DNA of 50,519 nucleotides from Clostridia bacterium (GCA_017621755.1 JAGASL010000010.1:1-50519), one strand, 5' to 3'; shown: positions 32,783 through 41,327, counted from the stretch's first letter. Made by a program: numbers and translations. The notes: generated by a model not told the origin, from the letters alone.

Positions 32783-34228
32783 TCAGTTACCTCCACGTGT
32801 CAGCCCGGTCAGCAGCTCAGAGCCTGTTCCGAACTTCGTGACCTCTGTCGGTTTCATATGATTTTCTTCAGCAACCAGCTCGGCCACGTAGGTGGTGCAG
32901 AATCCGCCCTGGCAGCGGCCCATGCCGGCGCGCACACGGCGCTTAACGGCATCCATCGTTCGTGCCGGCGGATTGCGGCGGATCGCCTCGCGGATCTCGC
33001 CCTCAGTGATCGTTTCGCAGCGGCAGATCATGTGACCATAGCTGGGGTCACGCTTGATCCATTCGTTTTTTTCTTCATCAGAAAGGTGCCCGAAAACGTG
33101 ATAGGAATCGCGCTTGCCGTTAAAATCCTTCTTGGGGGTCAACGTAAGGCCCGCATCACGCAAAAGGGAAGCAACCTCCTCTGCAATGGCGGGGGCAGAG
33201 GAAAGACCGGGGGAATCAATGCCCAGCAGATGAATGGCACGGCCGTTTTTCTTGCTCGGCTCGATTACAAAATCCTCTTCGCCTACCAGTGCGGCGCGCA
33301 CACCGGTAAAGGAGGTGATCACCTGGCGGTAGGGGATATCAGCAACGCTCTTTCCGGCGGCCTGCTTAATATAATCTAAGCCCTCGACCGTTGTGTCGCG
33401 GCACTCGCGATCATCGATCGCGACCGATGTGGGGCCCACCAGCAGATTGCCGTCTGCCGTGGGGGAGACTAAAACGCCCTTGCCGGCGGCGGTGGGCACT
33501 TGGAATAGCGTGTGGCTGCACAGATCACCCTCGGCGCGGTCAAGCAGCATATATTCACCCTTTTTGGGGATGATTTGATATTCATCGTCACCCACCATGG
33601 CGGCAATGCGGTCGGCATACATACCGGCGCTGTTTATGAGGTACGCGGCCTCAACACATTCCTCGCCTGCGTAGATAGAAAAGCTGCCGTCCTTCTGCTC
33701 GATGCGGTCAACCGCATATTCATAGCGCAGCTCGACCCCGTTATCCATGGCGTTGCCCATAGCGGCAATGGTAAGCCCATAAGGGCAGACAATGCCGGAG
33801 GAAACGCAACGAAGTGCGCCAACCACCTGCGGCGATACGCGCCCCTCAAGAGCCAACACCTCGGCACCGGTAAGCAGAGAAATGCCGGGCACGCCGTTGG
33901 CAATGCCGCGCTCATACAGCTTTCTTACCGTGGCCATTTCTTCTTCGGAAAACGCAAGCACCATCGAGCCGTTTTTGTGATAGGTTACGCCCAGGTCGGC
34001 GGCTAGCGCCTCCATCATCGCGGCACCCTTTACGTTCAGGGCAGCCTTTTTCGTGCCGGGAATGGGGTCAAAGCCGCCGTGCACAATGCCGCTGTTCGCG
34101 CGCGAGGCACCGTAGGCTACGTCACTTTCCTTTTCCAGCACAACAACGCGTAGATCGTAGCGTGAAAGCTCGCGCGCCGTCAGCGCGCCAACCACGCCGC
34201 CGCCAATAATGGCAACATCGTATTTCAT
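32783..34228 (-). CDS. GlpO/GlpA-like FAD-dependent dehydrogenase with BFD-type [2Fe-2S] domain
   Basis: The 481-residue protein starts with YDVAIIGGGVVGALTARELS, continues with GASRANSGIVHGGFD and a DAO-type FAD fold, and ends with a bacterioferredoxin-like Fe-S domain (MICRCETITEGEI, then GMGRCQGGFC). It resembles glycerol-3-phosphate dehydrogenases of anaerobes and oxidases acting on related hydroxy acids. No glycerol kinase or glycerol facilitator lies near, so the substrate should be left open. A promoter with an exact 17-bp spacer starts the operon. Confidence 0.9.
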   Translation of the reverse strand: MKYDVAIIGGGVVGALTARELSRYDLRVVVLEKESDVAYGASRANSGIVHGGFDPIPGTKKAALNVKGAAMMEALAADLGVTYHKNGSMVLAFSEEEMATVRKLYERGIANGVPGISLLTGAEVLALEGRVSPQVVGALRCVSSGIVCPYGLTIAAMGNAMDNGVELRYEYAVDRIEQKDGSFSIYAGEECVEAAYLINSAGMYADRIAAMVGDDEYQIIPKKGEYMLLDRAEGDLCSHTLFQVPTAAGKGVLVSPTADGNLLVGPTSVAIDDRECRDTTVEGLDYIKQAAGKSVADIPYRQVITSFTGVRAALVGEEDFVIEPSKKNGRAIHLLGIDSPGLSSAPAIAEEVASLLRDAGLTLTPKKDFNGKRDSYHVFGHLSDEEKNEWIKRDPSYGHMICRCETITEGEIREAIRRNPPARTMDAVKRRVRAGMGRCQGGFCTTYVAELVAEENHMKPTEVTKFGTGSELLTGLTRGGN

Positions 34229-34260
34229 AAGGATGAACCTTCCTTTTATGTATTCAATTT

Positions 34261-34289
34261 ATTATACATCATTTATATGACGAATGCAA
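34261..34289 (-). promoter_or_regulatory. Promoter of the GlpO-like operon
   Basis: Minus strand TTGCAT (34289-34284) and TATAAT (34266-34261) with a 17-bp spacer; an AAGGAAGG ribosome binding site follows before the ATG at 34228. Confidence 0.82.
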
Positions 34290-34302
34290 GGCATAAGCAA
34301 AT

Positions 34303-34338
34303 AAAAAACATGGCAAAGTGAAAAACACTCTGCCATGT
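34303..34338 (-). terminator. Terminator after galM
   Basis: Minus strand stem ACATGGCA plus AGTG paired with CACT plus TGCCATGT, one wobble position, 5-base loop, followed by six T residues. It sits 5 bases beyond the galM stop. Confidence 0.88.
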
Positions 34339-34343
34339 GAATT

Positions 34344-35342
34344 TTAGCGGCGGCTAAAGACGTAAACGGTTGTGTAATGGTAGGTCTCGCCTACGCGAAG
34401 AATGCCTTCGCCGTGGTTTACCGAATCCGGCTCGAACTGCGTTTCTAAGCAGATGGCATGCTGGCGCGCTTGCTTAACACCGTATTTGAAATCCGGTCCG
34501 CTACCCAAGAAATTGCCGCTGTAGATCTGCATGCAGGGCAGATCGGTATAGCAATCCATCTGGTAGAGGTCAGAGCGAACGGCACCGGCACGATACAGCT
34601 CCTTGCCCAGCAGGGTAACGGGCTCGCTCTTGTTGAGCCAGAAGTTGGTATCGTAGCCGTCAACCTGCTCGTTAAAGCGAGCGCCGATCGGATGGTATTC
34701 GTGGAAATCGTAGGGTGTGCCGCAAACGCTCATGCGCTTGCCGATCGGGATCAGCTCGTCATCTACCAGGGTAATCTCGTCAGCGTTTACCTGCATTTCC
34801 TGCTCCAATACCGAGCCAGAGCCGATGCCGCCCAGGTTGAAGTAGGTGTGGTTAGTCAGGTTGATGGGGGTGTCCTCGTCTGCCGTGGCCTTGTAATCCA
34901 GCTCAAGCGCCGTTCCGTCCAGGTGATAGGTGATTTCCAAGTTCATGTTGCCGGGATATCCCTCCTCGGCGGCTGCGCTGTGGTGTGTAAATACCAGCGT
35001 GCAATCGTCTACGATCTTGGTGTTCCATACCGTTTGACCAAATACGCCGTGAAGATGGTTCTTACCATCGTTGGCCGGCAACTGGTAGGTCTTGCCGTTG
35101 AGTGTGAAGCGGGCATCCTTGATACGGTTGGCCACGCGGCCAACAAAGGCGCCCTGTGAGCTATCGTCTGCCAGATAGCTTTCCAGTGTGTCGTAGCCAC
35201 CAGCAAAATCTACACCGTTAAATAAGATGGCCTGAATGCGGCAGCCGTAATCGATCACGTTTACCTGCATTTTGCCGCTATCCAGCGTGTAGAGATGAAC
35301 GGCCTCGCCGCTCGGAAGTGTGCCGAATAAGGTTTTCTTCAT
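34344..35342 (-). CDS. galM: Aldose 1-epimerase (galactose mutarotase)
   Basis: GalM interconverts the alpha and beta anomers of galactose and glucose. The 332-residue protein shows VANRIKDARF, the active-site histidines in NDGKNHLHG and TNHTYFNLGG, and the catalytic glutamate in ICLETQF near the C-terminus. I take the ATG at 35342 since GGTGG is 8 bases upstream; a GTG at 35354 falls in the ribosome binding site. Cytoplasmic, monocistronic with its own promoter and terminator. It fits with the alpha-galactosidase 5 kb away; no galK, galT or galE is in the window. Confidence 0.95.
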   Translation of the reverse strand: MKKTLFGTLPSGEAVHLYTLDSGKMQVNVIDYGCRIQAILFNGVDFAGGYDTLESYLADDSSQGAFVGRVANRIKDARFTLNGKTYQLPANDGKNHLHGVFGQTVWNTKIVDDCTLVFTHHSAAAEEGYPGNMNLEITYHLDGTALELDYKATADEDTPINLTNHTYFNLGGIGSGSVLEQEMQVNADEITLVDDELIPIGKRMSVCGTPYDFHEYHPIGARFNEQVDGYDTNFWLNKSEPVTLLGKELYRAGAVRSDLYQMDCYTDLPCMQIYSGNFLGSGPDFKYGVKQARQHAICLETQFEPDSVNHGEGILRVGETYHYTTVYVFSRR

Positions 35343-35373
35343 AAGAAAAACCACCTTTCCTTTTTCTGCTTAA

Positions 35374-35402
35374 AGTATACCAGCATCGCGCGAAAAAGTA
35401 AA
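35374..35402 (-). promoter_or_regulatory. Promoter of galM
   Basis: Minus strand TTTACT (35402-35397) and TATACT (35379-35374), 17 bp apart. Confidence 0.78.
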
Positions 35403-35437
35403 GGGGTTTTTCAAAAAAACTATTTTTTCATCTGCCG

Positions 35438-35466
35438 TTGACAGGCAGCCTTGGCGGTTGTATAAT
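35438..35466 (+). promoter_or_regulatory. Promoter of the P-loop kinase-like gene
   Basis: TTGACA (35438-35443) and TATAAT (35461-35466), both perfect, 17 bp apart. It points away from the galM promoter, so the two genes are divergently transcribed. Confidence 0.9.
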
Positions 35467-35505
35467 ATAAAAGACAAGGCTTCGGAAGACAAAGGAGTTT
35501 TTTCT

Positions 35506-36021
35506 ATGAAGAAGGTAGTTTTTGTGATCAACGGTCGTGGCGGCGTTGGTAAGGATACGCTGTGCGACCTGGCTGCCAAGGCGTATTCCGTGAAAAACGT
35601 GTCCTCGATCACCCCGATTAAGGAGCTGGCTGCACAGGTTGGCTGGCAGGGGGAGAAAACAGACCGGGCGAGAAAATTCCTTTCTGACCTGAAGGCGCTT
35701 ACCATCGCCTATAATGATTTTCCCACCGCGTGGGCGCGCGAGCAGTATCGGCTTTTTCTCGGAGGCGATGAGCAGATCATGTTCGTGCATATCCGCGAGG
35801 GTGAGGAGATACAGAAATTTGTCAGCGCCACCGGCGGTGCCGCCAAAACGCTGCTGATCCGCCGTGCTGCCGTACACCAAGGGGCATACGGCAACCGGTC
35901 GGATGACGAGGCTGAAAGCTACCAATATGATTATACGTTCGATAACGATCTGCCGTTAGAAAAGGCAGGGGAGGCCTTCGTTGCCTTTTTGCGCGAGGTG
36001 CTGGAGACTGTTACAGAATAA
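35506..36021 (+). CDS. P-loop nucleotide kinase-like protein
   Basis: The 171-residue protein starts at 35506, 8 to 9 bases after AAAGGAG, with the Walker A motif NGRGGVGKDTL at residues 9-19. The GKDT form recalls deoxynucleoside-monophosphate kinases and related nucleotide kinases; an arginine-rich middle (LIRRAAVHQGAYGNR) could be the lid. I see no close match to guanylate, cytidylate or dephospho-CoA kinases. It has a perfect-consensus promoter and its 3' end overlaps that of spoIVA by 11 bases tail to tail. Because gmk is missing from its usual place, a nucleotide-kinase role deserves thought, but nothing here proves it. Confidence 0.75.
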   Translation: MKKVVFVINGRGGVGKDTLCDLAAKAYSVKNVSSITPIKELAAQVGWQGEKTDRARKFLSDLKALTIAYNDFPTAWAREQYRLFLGGDEQIMFVHIREGEEIQKFVSATGGAAKTLLIRRAAVHQGAYGNRSDDEAESYQYDYTFDNDLPLEKAGEAFVAFLREVLETVTE

Positions 36022-37489
36022 TACAGATCAGCCCGCCGCTGCCCTCGTTGATAATCCGCTCTAAGGTCTCGGATAGCTTTTTGCGTGATTCTTCGGGCAT
36101 GTGCGCCAGCTTGGTGTGCAGCCCTTCGTTAACCAGCTCGTAGAGCGATTTGCCAAACATATTGGATTCCCAGATCTTCTGTGGGTTTTCTTCAAATTCG
36201 TTTAGCATGTAACGGATCAGCTCTTCAGATTGCTGCTCGCTGCCCACGATGGGATTGATTTCGGTTTCAATGTTGGCGCGGATCATATGGATCGACTGCG
36301 CCGATGCGCGCAGCTTGACCCCGTAGCTGCCTGCCTGCTTAATGATCTCTGGCTCCTCTAAGGTCAGATCGGTCACGTTAGGCGTTACGATGCCGTAGCC
36401 CGTTTCATAAACACCCTTTAGCGCGTCTGCGACCTTGTCGTAGGCGCGCTTCGTTTCTGCCAGCTCGCGCATTAGGGCAATCAGCTCAGCCTCGTCGGAG
36501 ATCGAAAATCCGGTCAGCTCGCTCATGATCTGATAGTATAGCCCATCGGTGGGGATAAGCATGACCTCAGCGGTACCGTCTGCCAGGTTGAGGTTGGTCA
36601 CGCGCCACTCTTTGATGCTCTTTGCGTTGGTATCTGCCGAAAAATATCGGCTGGCATCTCCCATTTTTGCCATGCTGTCACATAAGGCCGTCAGGCAATG
36701 CATGGTCTCCCTGCGCAGCCAATGTCCGCTTTCTAGATTGCGCATCCAGGCGGGGAGCATGACGGTGATCTCCGTAATGGGGAACTCCTGCAGGATCAGC
36801 TCCATGATGTTACCTATATCGTCGCTGTTCAGCTCCATGCAGTTCAGCAACGCTACTGGGGCGTTATACTTTTTTTCCAGCTCGTAGGCAAGCGCGGTAG
36901 CCTCCTCCGTTTCCGGATGTGCGGAATTTAGAATGATGGCATACGGCTTCCCCTGCTGGGCAAGCTCGTGCGCAACACGCTCCTCGGCCTCTATGTAGCT
37001 GGCACGCGGAATATCGCCGATGGTACCGTCTGTCGTTACTAAAATGCCGATGGTGGAATGCTCTCGAATCACGCGTCGCGTGCCGGTTTCTGCTGCCTCG
37101 TGAAAGGGAACAGGCTCTTCGGACCAGGGGGTGTGAACCATGCGCGTTTGCCCGTCCTCAGTGCTGCCCAGTGCTTCAGGAACGATGTAGCCCACACAAT
37201 CCACCATTTTGACCCGCATGCGCGTTGCTTCACCTAATAAAACGTTGACAGCCTCATCGGGGATAAATTTAGGCTCGGTGGTCATGACCGTCTTGCCAGA
37301 GCCCGCCTGCGGCAGCTCGTCGATCGTGCGCGTTCTGTCATATTCATCGGCAATATGGGGGATCACGGCGCTTTCCATAAATTTGCGGATAAAGGTAGAT
37401 TTTCCCGTCCTTACCGGGCCTACGACGCCAATGTAGATATCACCGCCCGTGCGTGAGGCGATATCACGATAGATGGATGTGCTGGTCAT
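36011..37489 (-). CDS. spoIVA: Stage IV sporulation protein A
   Basis: SpoIVA is a cytoskeletal-like ATPase that polymerises around the forespore and anchors the spore coat. The 492-residue protein begins MTSTSIYRDIASRTGGDIYI, has the Walker A motif GPVRTGKST with Lys30, and ends with the conserved hydrophobic GGLICIIL; length equals that of Bacillus subtilis. I start at 37489 although the frame is open upstream to 37570, since GGAGG lies about 12 bases before this ATG. It follows gpr by 77 bases on the same strand. It is strong evidence that the organism forms endospores. Confidence 0.97.
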   Translation of the reverse strand: MTSTSIYRDIASRTGGDIYIGVVGPVRTGKSTFIRKFMESAVIPHIADEYDRTRTIDELPQAGSGKTVMTTEPKFIPDEAVNVLLGEATRMRVKMVDCVGYIVPEALGSTEDGQTRMVHTPWSEEPVPFHEAAETGTRRVIREHSTIGILVTTDGTIGDIPRASYIEAEERVAHELAQQGKPYAIILNSAHPETEEATALAYELEKKYNAPVALLNCMELNSDDIGNIMELILQEFPITEITVMLPAWMRNLESGHWLRRETMHCLTALCDSMAKMGDASRYFSADTNAKSIKEWRVTNLNLADGTAEVMLIPTDGLYYQIMSELTGFSISDEAELIALMRELAETKRAYDKVADALKGVYETGYGIVTPNVTDLTLEEPEIIKQAGSYGVKLRASAQSIHMIRANIETEINPIVGSEQQSEELIRYMLNEFEENPQKIWESNMFGKSLYELVNEGLHTKLAHMPEESRKKLSETLERIINEGSGGLICIIL

Positions 37490-37566
37490 TTTTTCAAAAT
37501 TCCTCCGTATCCTTGTTTTCTTGTTGCTATATGCATATGAAGGGCTTGCCGTGTTTATGACAGCTT

Positions 37567-38436
37567 TCAAGCATCTGGCACACCAAAGGCGCGGTTGATG
37601 GCGTCTGCTAAGATAGCAGATGCGTGATCGATGATGTCATCCGCTTGTTGTGGGCATACCAAGCAGCCCCTTACGGCGGAAAGCCGTTTTTTGATCCGCC
37701 GTGGCAGCGCAAGCGTTGATAAAAGATCGTGAAGAAGCGTGGTGCTGTCCGTTACCGTAGGGCAGCCGATGGCTAGCGTAGGGCAGCCAAGTGTTTCTGC
37801 GTTCAGTGCCGTTCCGCCGCCTCTCACACCGCTGCCTGGGGCAATGCCGGCGTCCGTCAGCTGAATGGTAGTGCCAATGCGATCAATCGACCTGGCCGCC
37901 AGGGAATCGATCAAAACAACCAACCCGGGTCTGAATTGCTGCACGGCCGCACAAATAAGCGCCTCGCTTTTCATGCCGCTCTGGGCCGATACCCCGGGGC
38001 AAAAAACGGCAAGTGCTGCGCAGCATAACCGCCCGCGTAGGTCGTGGGAGAGTTGTGCCGTAGCATGGATCCTGTCTGCGCAGCGCGGGCCGATCGCGTC
38101 TACCGTTTGCTGCCGATTGCCAATGCCAATGATCAGAATGCGCTCTTCCTCGGGCTGGTGCATATTGAGTAGCTTTTTTGTCATTTCCTGCAGCAGTAGA
38201 GAGAGCTGGTAAGCGATCTCCTGCCGCTCGCAGGTGCCTAAAGCGGTTAGCGGCGGAAAGGAAAGTGTGTGATAGACTCCCTTGGGGCAATTTGCGGCCT
38301 TGGCCGCTCGGGAGGTGCGAATGACAAGCAGGTGGTGCTTGCATAGGCCGAGATCCCGCTCCTCGTATTGGTATCCCGCTTGGCATGCGGGGCTTGTTCG
38401 CTCTAAAGCCAGATCGGTTTGAATGCTTTTTTTCAT
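37567..38436 (-). CDS. gpr: GPR endopeptidase (germination protease)
   Basis: GPR degrades the small acid-soluble spore proteins during germination. The 289-residue protein has the propeptide-like TDLALER near residue 7-13, the core motif IIGIGNRQQTVDAIGPRCAD, PGVSAQSGMKS, LVVLIDSLAA and the PGSGVRGG loop. I start at the ATG 38436 (MKKSIQTD), 9 bases after GAGGAAC. It is somewhat shorter than the roughly 370 residues of Bacillus GPR, mainly in the C-terminal half. It lies upstream of spoIVA, so both are likely expressed in late sporulation; I cannot see a clear SigG or SigE box. Confidence 0.92.
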   Translation of the reverse strand: MKKSIQTDLALERTSPACQAGYQYEERDLGLCKHHLLVIRTSRAAKAANCPKGVYHTLSFPPLTALGTCERQEIAYQLSLLLQEMTKKLLNMHQPEEERILIIGIGNRQQTVDAIGPRCADRIHATAQLSHDLRGRLCCAALAVFCPGVSAQSGMKSEALICAAVQQFRPGLVVLIDSLAARSIDRIGTTIQLTDAGIAPGSGVRGGGTALNAETLGCPTLAIGCPTVTDSTTLLHDLLSTLALPRRIKKRLSAVRGCLVCPQQADDIIDHASAILADAINRAFGVPDA

Positions 38437-38497
38437 CCTTGTTCCTCGAAAAATAGAGAAGTAACAAAAAGTTTTCAATTAACTTTTGAAAAAACTA

Positions 38498-38619
38498 TGG
38501 AAAAATTATAAAAAATGTAGTATGATAGAGAGGAACAATCATTTTTGCAGGGGTGATTGTTGGGCATTTTGCACAGATATCTGCGCAATCTTTGTGCAAA
38601 ATACCGAAGATGGTATTTT
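38498..38619 (+). other. Promoter and structured untranslated RNA with alternative hairpins
   Basis: A candidate promoter TGGAAA (38498) and TATGAT (38521) with 17 bp spacing precedes three hairpins: 38534-38561 (AACAATCA/TGATTGTT), 38566-38602 (ATTTTGCACA/TGTGCAAAAT) and 38598-38619 (AAAATACC/GGTATTTT). The last two share bases 38598-38602 and cannot form together; a T-rich tract follows the third. This looks like a small attenuator or RNA switch, but I recognise no known family. Confidence 0.5.
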
Positions 38620-38633
38620 CTCGTATTTTTTCA

Positions 38634-38662
38634 TTGAAATTATCATTTTTATGTGTTATAAT
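38634..38662 (+). promoter_or_regulatory. Promoter of the solute-binding protein gene
   Basis: TTGAAA (38634-38639) and TATAAT (38657-38662), 17 bp apart. It lies just downstream of the hairpin element, so the gene could be read both from here and through the element. Confidence 0.8.
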
Positions 38663-38708
38663 AACCTGTAAGCAATTTTACTACACGATTCTTGGAGGAA
38701 ACCGGATT

Positions 38709-40622
38709 ATGAAGAGAGTATTGGCTCTGCTTTTGGCGCTGACCACGGTCTTTGCTGTCATGGCTACCAGCGTTGGCTGCGCCGGCGAGACAGACGAAAA
38801 GAAGGAAGAGGACCTCGGTGCTGAGATCGCATCGTTCTTAGTAAGCGGCGAGATCTATGACTTTGACCCTGCAAAGGCATATACCAATGATGATGCCATG
38901 AAGGTGATGAGCTTGATCTACGAGCCACTGTTCACGCTGGATGCAAACGGCAAGATCCAGTATGCTTTGGCAAACAGCTATCGCTTCTATGAGGATCGTA
39001 ATGAGTTTAAGATGGATATCACCCTGCGCGAGACCTATTGGAACGATGGCTCTCAGGTAACCGCGCAAGACGTTATGTGGTCCTGGTGGCGTATCCTCAG
39101 CCCTGATTTTGCTTGTCAGGCTGCTACGCTTCTTTACGATATCAAAAATGCCCGCGCCGCTAAGCTGGGTGATGACAAGTCGGTTGAGGACGTTGCCGTT
39201 ACCGATAGCGAGCCGCTGGTGCTGACCATCACCTTTGAGCGTGAGCTGAATGAGGAAGCACAGCAGAACTTCCTGCGCAACCTCACCTCTATCGCGCTCA
39301 CCCCGGTTAAGGAGACTGCCGTTACTAAGGCAGACCGTGATGAGGTTTGGACCAAGCGTGTATCCTATATTGTAACCAATGGTCCGTTTGCTATCCGTGC
39401 TATGGGCTACGGTATTAAGGATGGCGAGCTTTTCAAGACGAATAATACCCCGCACGAATTCCGTCTGGAGCGCAACTCCTACTACCGTCGCAGCCAGGAA
39501 AGCGTTCTGCCGAAGGATATGTACGTCACGCCCTACAAGTTCCTCTCTTATTGGAACACCGAGCTGACCGATGCCTTTGCAGATTTCATCGAGGGCGCGA
39601 TCTTCATCGTAGGTGATATCCCGCTTGAGGAGAGAGAGAATTACCTTGATAAGGCCGTTGTAACCAATCTGCTTTCTACCTATACTTACGTGCTCGATAA
39701 TAAGGATCCCGTTTTCGCCAATGCTGACGTTCGCCGTGCGCTGTCTATGGTCATTGACCGTCAGGCGCTGGCTGCAGAGATGACCAAGGGCCTTGCTATT
39801 CCGGCAACCGGCTTCGTCTCTCACGGTGTTTGGAACGGAAACGGTGGCTCCTTTGCTGACGTAACGGCTGCCAATGCCGAGGTCGCGCTTTCTGTTCAGG
39901 CAAACGAGGAAGAGGCTGTTAATCTGATCAAGGCTGCCGTGCGCAACGGCTACGAGGGCGGTAACATCAAGATCCTCGTTCGTGACAATGCTGAAGAGGC
40001 TGCCATTGCCGAATCCATTGCCGAGCTGTGGAGAGGTGTACTGCGTAAGGGCGGTGCTTCCTGCAGCGTTACGGTAACGAAGAAGTCCTACGATCTGATC
40101 ACCATTGTCGAAAGTGATACGCCGATTGCGCTGTGTAATGATGCGGTACAGGAGGCATTCCGTACCTCGGTTACCGATGCAGCCGGCTTTAACGGCTACA
40201 ACGTACTGGCAATCGACTATCAGATGCTTTCTCCCGATGCCTTCAGCGCACTGGCCAGCTTCTCGCATGAGTTGTCCGGCAACGGTATTTTTGCCGGCGG
40301 TCTGGAGGAATCTCGCGTTCTGACACACGTTAGTGGCTTTAACAATGAAGAATACAATCAGCTGATCGACGATGCCTTCGCAGCCGAGGATATGGCTACC
40401 CGTACCGAGCTGCTGCATCAGGCAGAGGCGCTCCTGCTGGAGGAGATGCCCGTTGTTCCTCTCTTCTTCAATCGTCAGGCAATGCTGGTGAAATCTGAGC
40501 TGCAGCGCGTTTATACTGATTATTATGGTCATCCCGTTCTGACCCGTGCTGAATTGAGAAACTATCACAATTACATTCCTACCGACGCCGATGAGGCTGC
40601 CGGGGAAGAGAAAACCGCTTGA
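38709..40622 (+). CDS. ABC transporter substrate-binding lipoprotein, peptide type (SBP_bac_5)
   Basis: The 637-residue protein starts at 38709 after TTGGAGG with a lipoprotein signal MKRVLALLLALTTVFAVMA and a lipobox SVGC (cysteine near residue 25), so it is anchored to the outer face of the membrane. The mature part has the family 5 features: FDPAKAYTNDD..., VTAQDVMWSWWRIL, DVRRALSMVIDRQALA and a C-terminal LLHQAEALLLEEMPVVPLFF. Such proteins capture oligopeptides or nickel for an ABC importer. No permease or ATPase gene is adjacent, so it must work with a transporter encoded elsewhere. Confidence 0.93.
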   Translation: MKRVLALLLALTTVFAVMATSVGCAGETDEKKEEDLGAEIASFLVSGEIYDFDPAKAYTNDDAMKVMSLIYEPLFTLDANGKIQYALANSYRFYEDRNEFKMDITLRETYWNDGSQVTAQDVMWSWWRILSPDFACQAATLLYDIKNARAAKLGDDKSVEDVAVTDSEPLVLTITFERELNEEAQQNFLRNLTSIALTPVKETAVTKADRDEVWTKRVSYIVTNGPFAIRAMGYGIKDGELFKTNNTPHEFRLERNSYYRRSQESVLPKDMYVTPYKFLSYWNTELTDAFADFIEGAIFIVGDIPLEERENYLDKAVVTNLLSTYTYVLDNKDPVFANADVRRALSMVIDRQALAAEMTKGLAIPATGFVSHGVWNGNGGSFADVTAANAEVALSVQANEEEAVNLIKAAVRNGYEGGNIKILVRDNAEEAAIAESIAELWRGVLRKGGASCSVTVTKKSYDLITIVESDTPIALCNDAVQEAFRTSVTDAAGFNGYNVLAIDYQMLSPDAFSALASFSHELSGNGIFAGGLEESRVLTHVSGFNNEEYNQLIDDAFAAEDMATRTELLHQAEALLLEEMPVVPLFFNRQAMLVKSELQRVYTDYYGHPVLTRAELRNYHNYIPTDADEAAGEEKTA

Positions 40623-40629
40623 TTTTTAT

Positions 40630-40654
40630 GGGGTTGCCGGTGAGCGGCAACCCC
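40630..40654 (+). terminator. Terminator after the solute-binding protein
   Basis: A perfect 9-bp stem GGGGTTGCC/GGCAACCCC with a 7-base loop; the T tract is short (ATTTTAC), so some read-through into the DUF4364 gene is likely. Confidence 0.7.
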
Positions 40655-40679
40655 ATTTTACATTCTACAGGAGGGAATT

Positions 40680-41243
40680 ATGGTCAAAACACCACAAAAC
40701 GGCATGAGCAATCCGACCGACGTAAAGATCTTTATTTTGTTCCTGCTGGATAATATCAACTACCCCTTGGATTATGCTACCATTCACGACATCTGTATTC
40801 AAAATGGTTACGTGGGTGGATTCGATTTTGCCGCATGCTTTTCCCAGCTGAAGGAGCTGGGGCATATTTTAGAGGATGAAGCAGAGGGCGAGACCTACTA
40901 CGTGATCTCTTCTACCGGCAAAATGGTAGCGGCAGAGCTGCAAAGCAACATATTGCTCTCTATTCGTGAAAAAAGCTTAAAAAGCGCCATGCGCCTGCTC
41001 TCCTTTAAGAAAAGACAGGCAAAGCTCGCGTCGTCTGTCGAGAAGCGTGAGGATGGCAAATATAATCTTCATTGCGAAATTACTGAGCCTGGCGGCAATA
41101 TTTTGAAGATCGATCTTTGCGTAGCATCCCGTATGCAGGCAGAGGACATGCAAAAGAAATTTGATAAGGAGCCGGAAAGTGTTTATCGGCGCTTACTCTC
41201 TGTATTATCAGGAGATGCCGATTACGTTCTTCAATCCATGTAA
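40680..41243 (+). CDS. DUF4364 family protein
   Basis: This 187-residue soluble protein opens with a winged-helix-like region (LDYATIHDICIQNGY, FDFAACFSQLKELGHI) and continues with a beta-rich part, matching the DUF4364 family of Clostridia. The N-terminal fold suggests DNA binding or a regulatory role, but no function is established. An AGGAGGG ribosome binding site precedes the ATG. No own promoter is obvious; it probably depends on read-through past the weak terminator. Confidence 0.85.
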   Translation: MVKTPQNGMSNPTDVKIFILFLLDNINYPLDYATIHDICIQNGYVGGFDFAACFSQLKELGHILEDEAEGETYYVISSTGKMVAAELQSNILLSIREKSLKSAMRLLSFKKRQAKLASSVEKREDGKYNLHCEITEPGGNILKIDLCVASRMQAEDMQKKFDKEPESVYRRLLSVLSGDADYVLQSM

Positions 41244-41268
41244 AAGTAAATTTTTTTTGAAAAAACTA

Positions 41269-41296
41269 TTGACAAGCGGAACTTTGATGTTATAAT
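41269..41296 (+). promoter_or_regulatory. Promoter of the sigma-factor gene
   Basis: TTGACA (41269-41274) and TATAAT (41291-41296) with a 16-bp spacer. A/T tracts (41247-41268) lie directly upstream. Confidence 0.87.
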
Positions 41297-41327
41297 AGAA
41301 TTACAGATTATTGTAGAAGTGGTTTTT

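Noticed and set aside
38838..40568. A 576-codon open frame on the minus strand opposite the solute-binding protein gene
   Set aside because: It mirrors codon bias of the true plus-strand gene, has no ribosome binding site and no recognisable domain.
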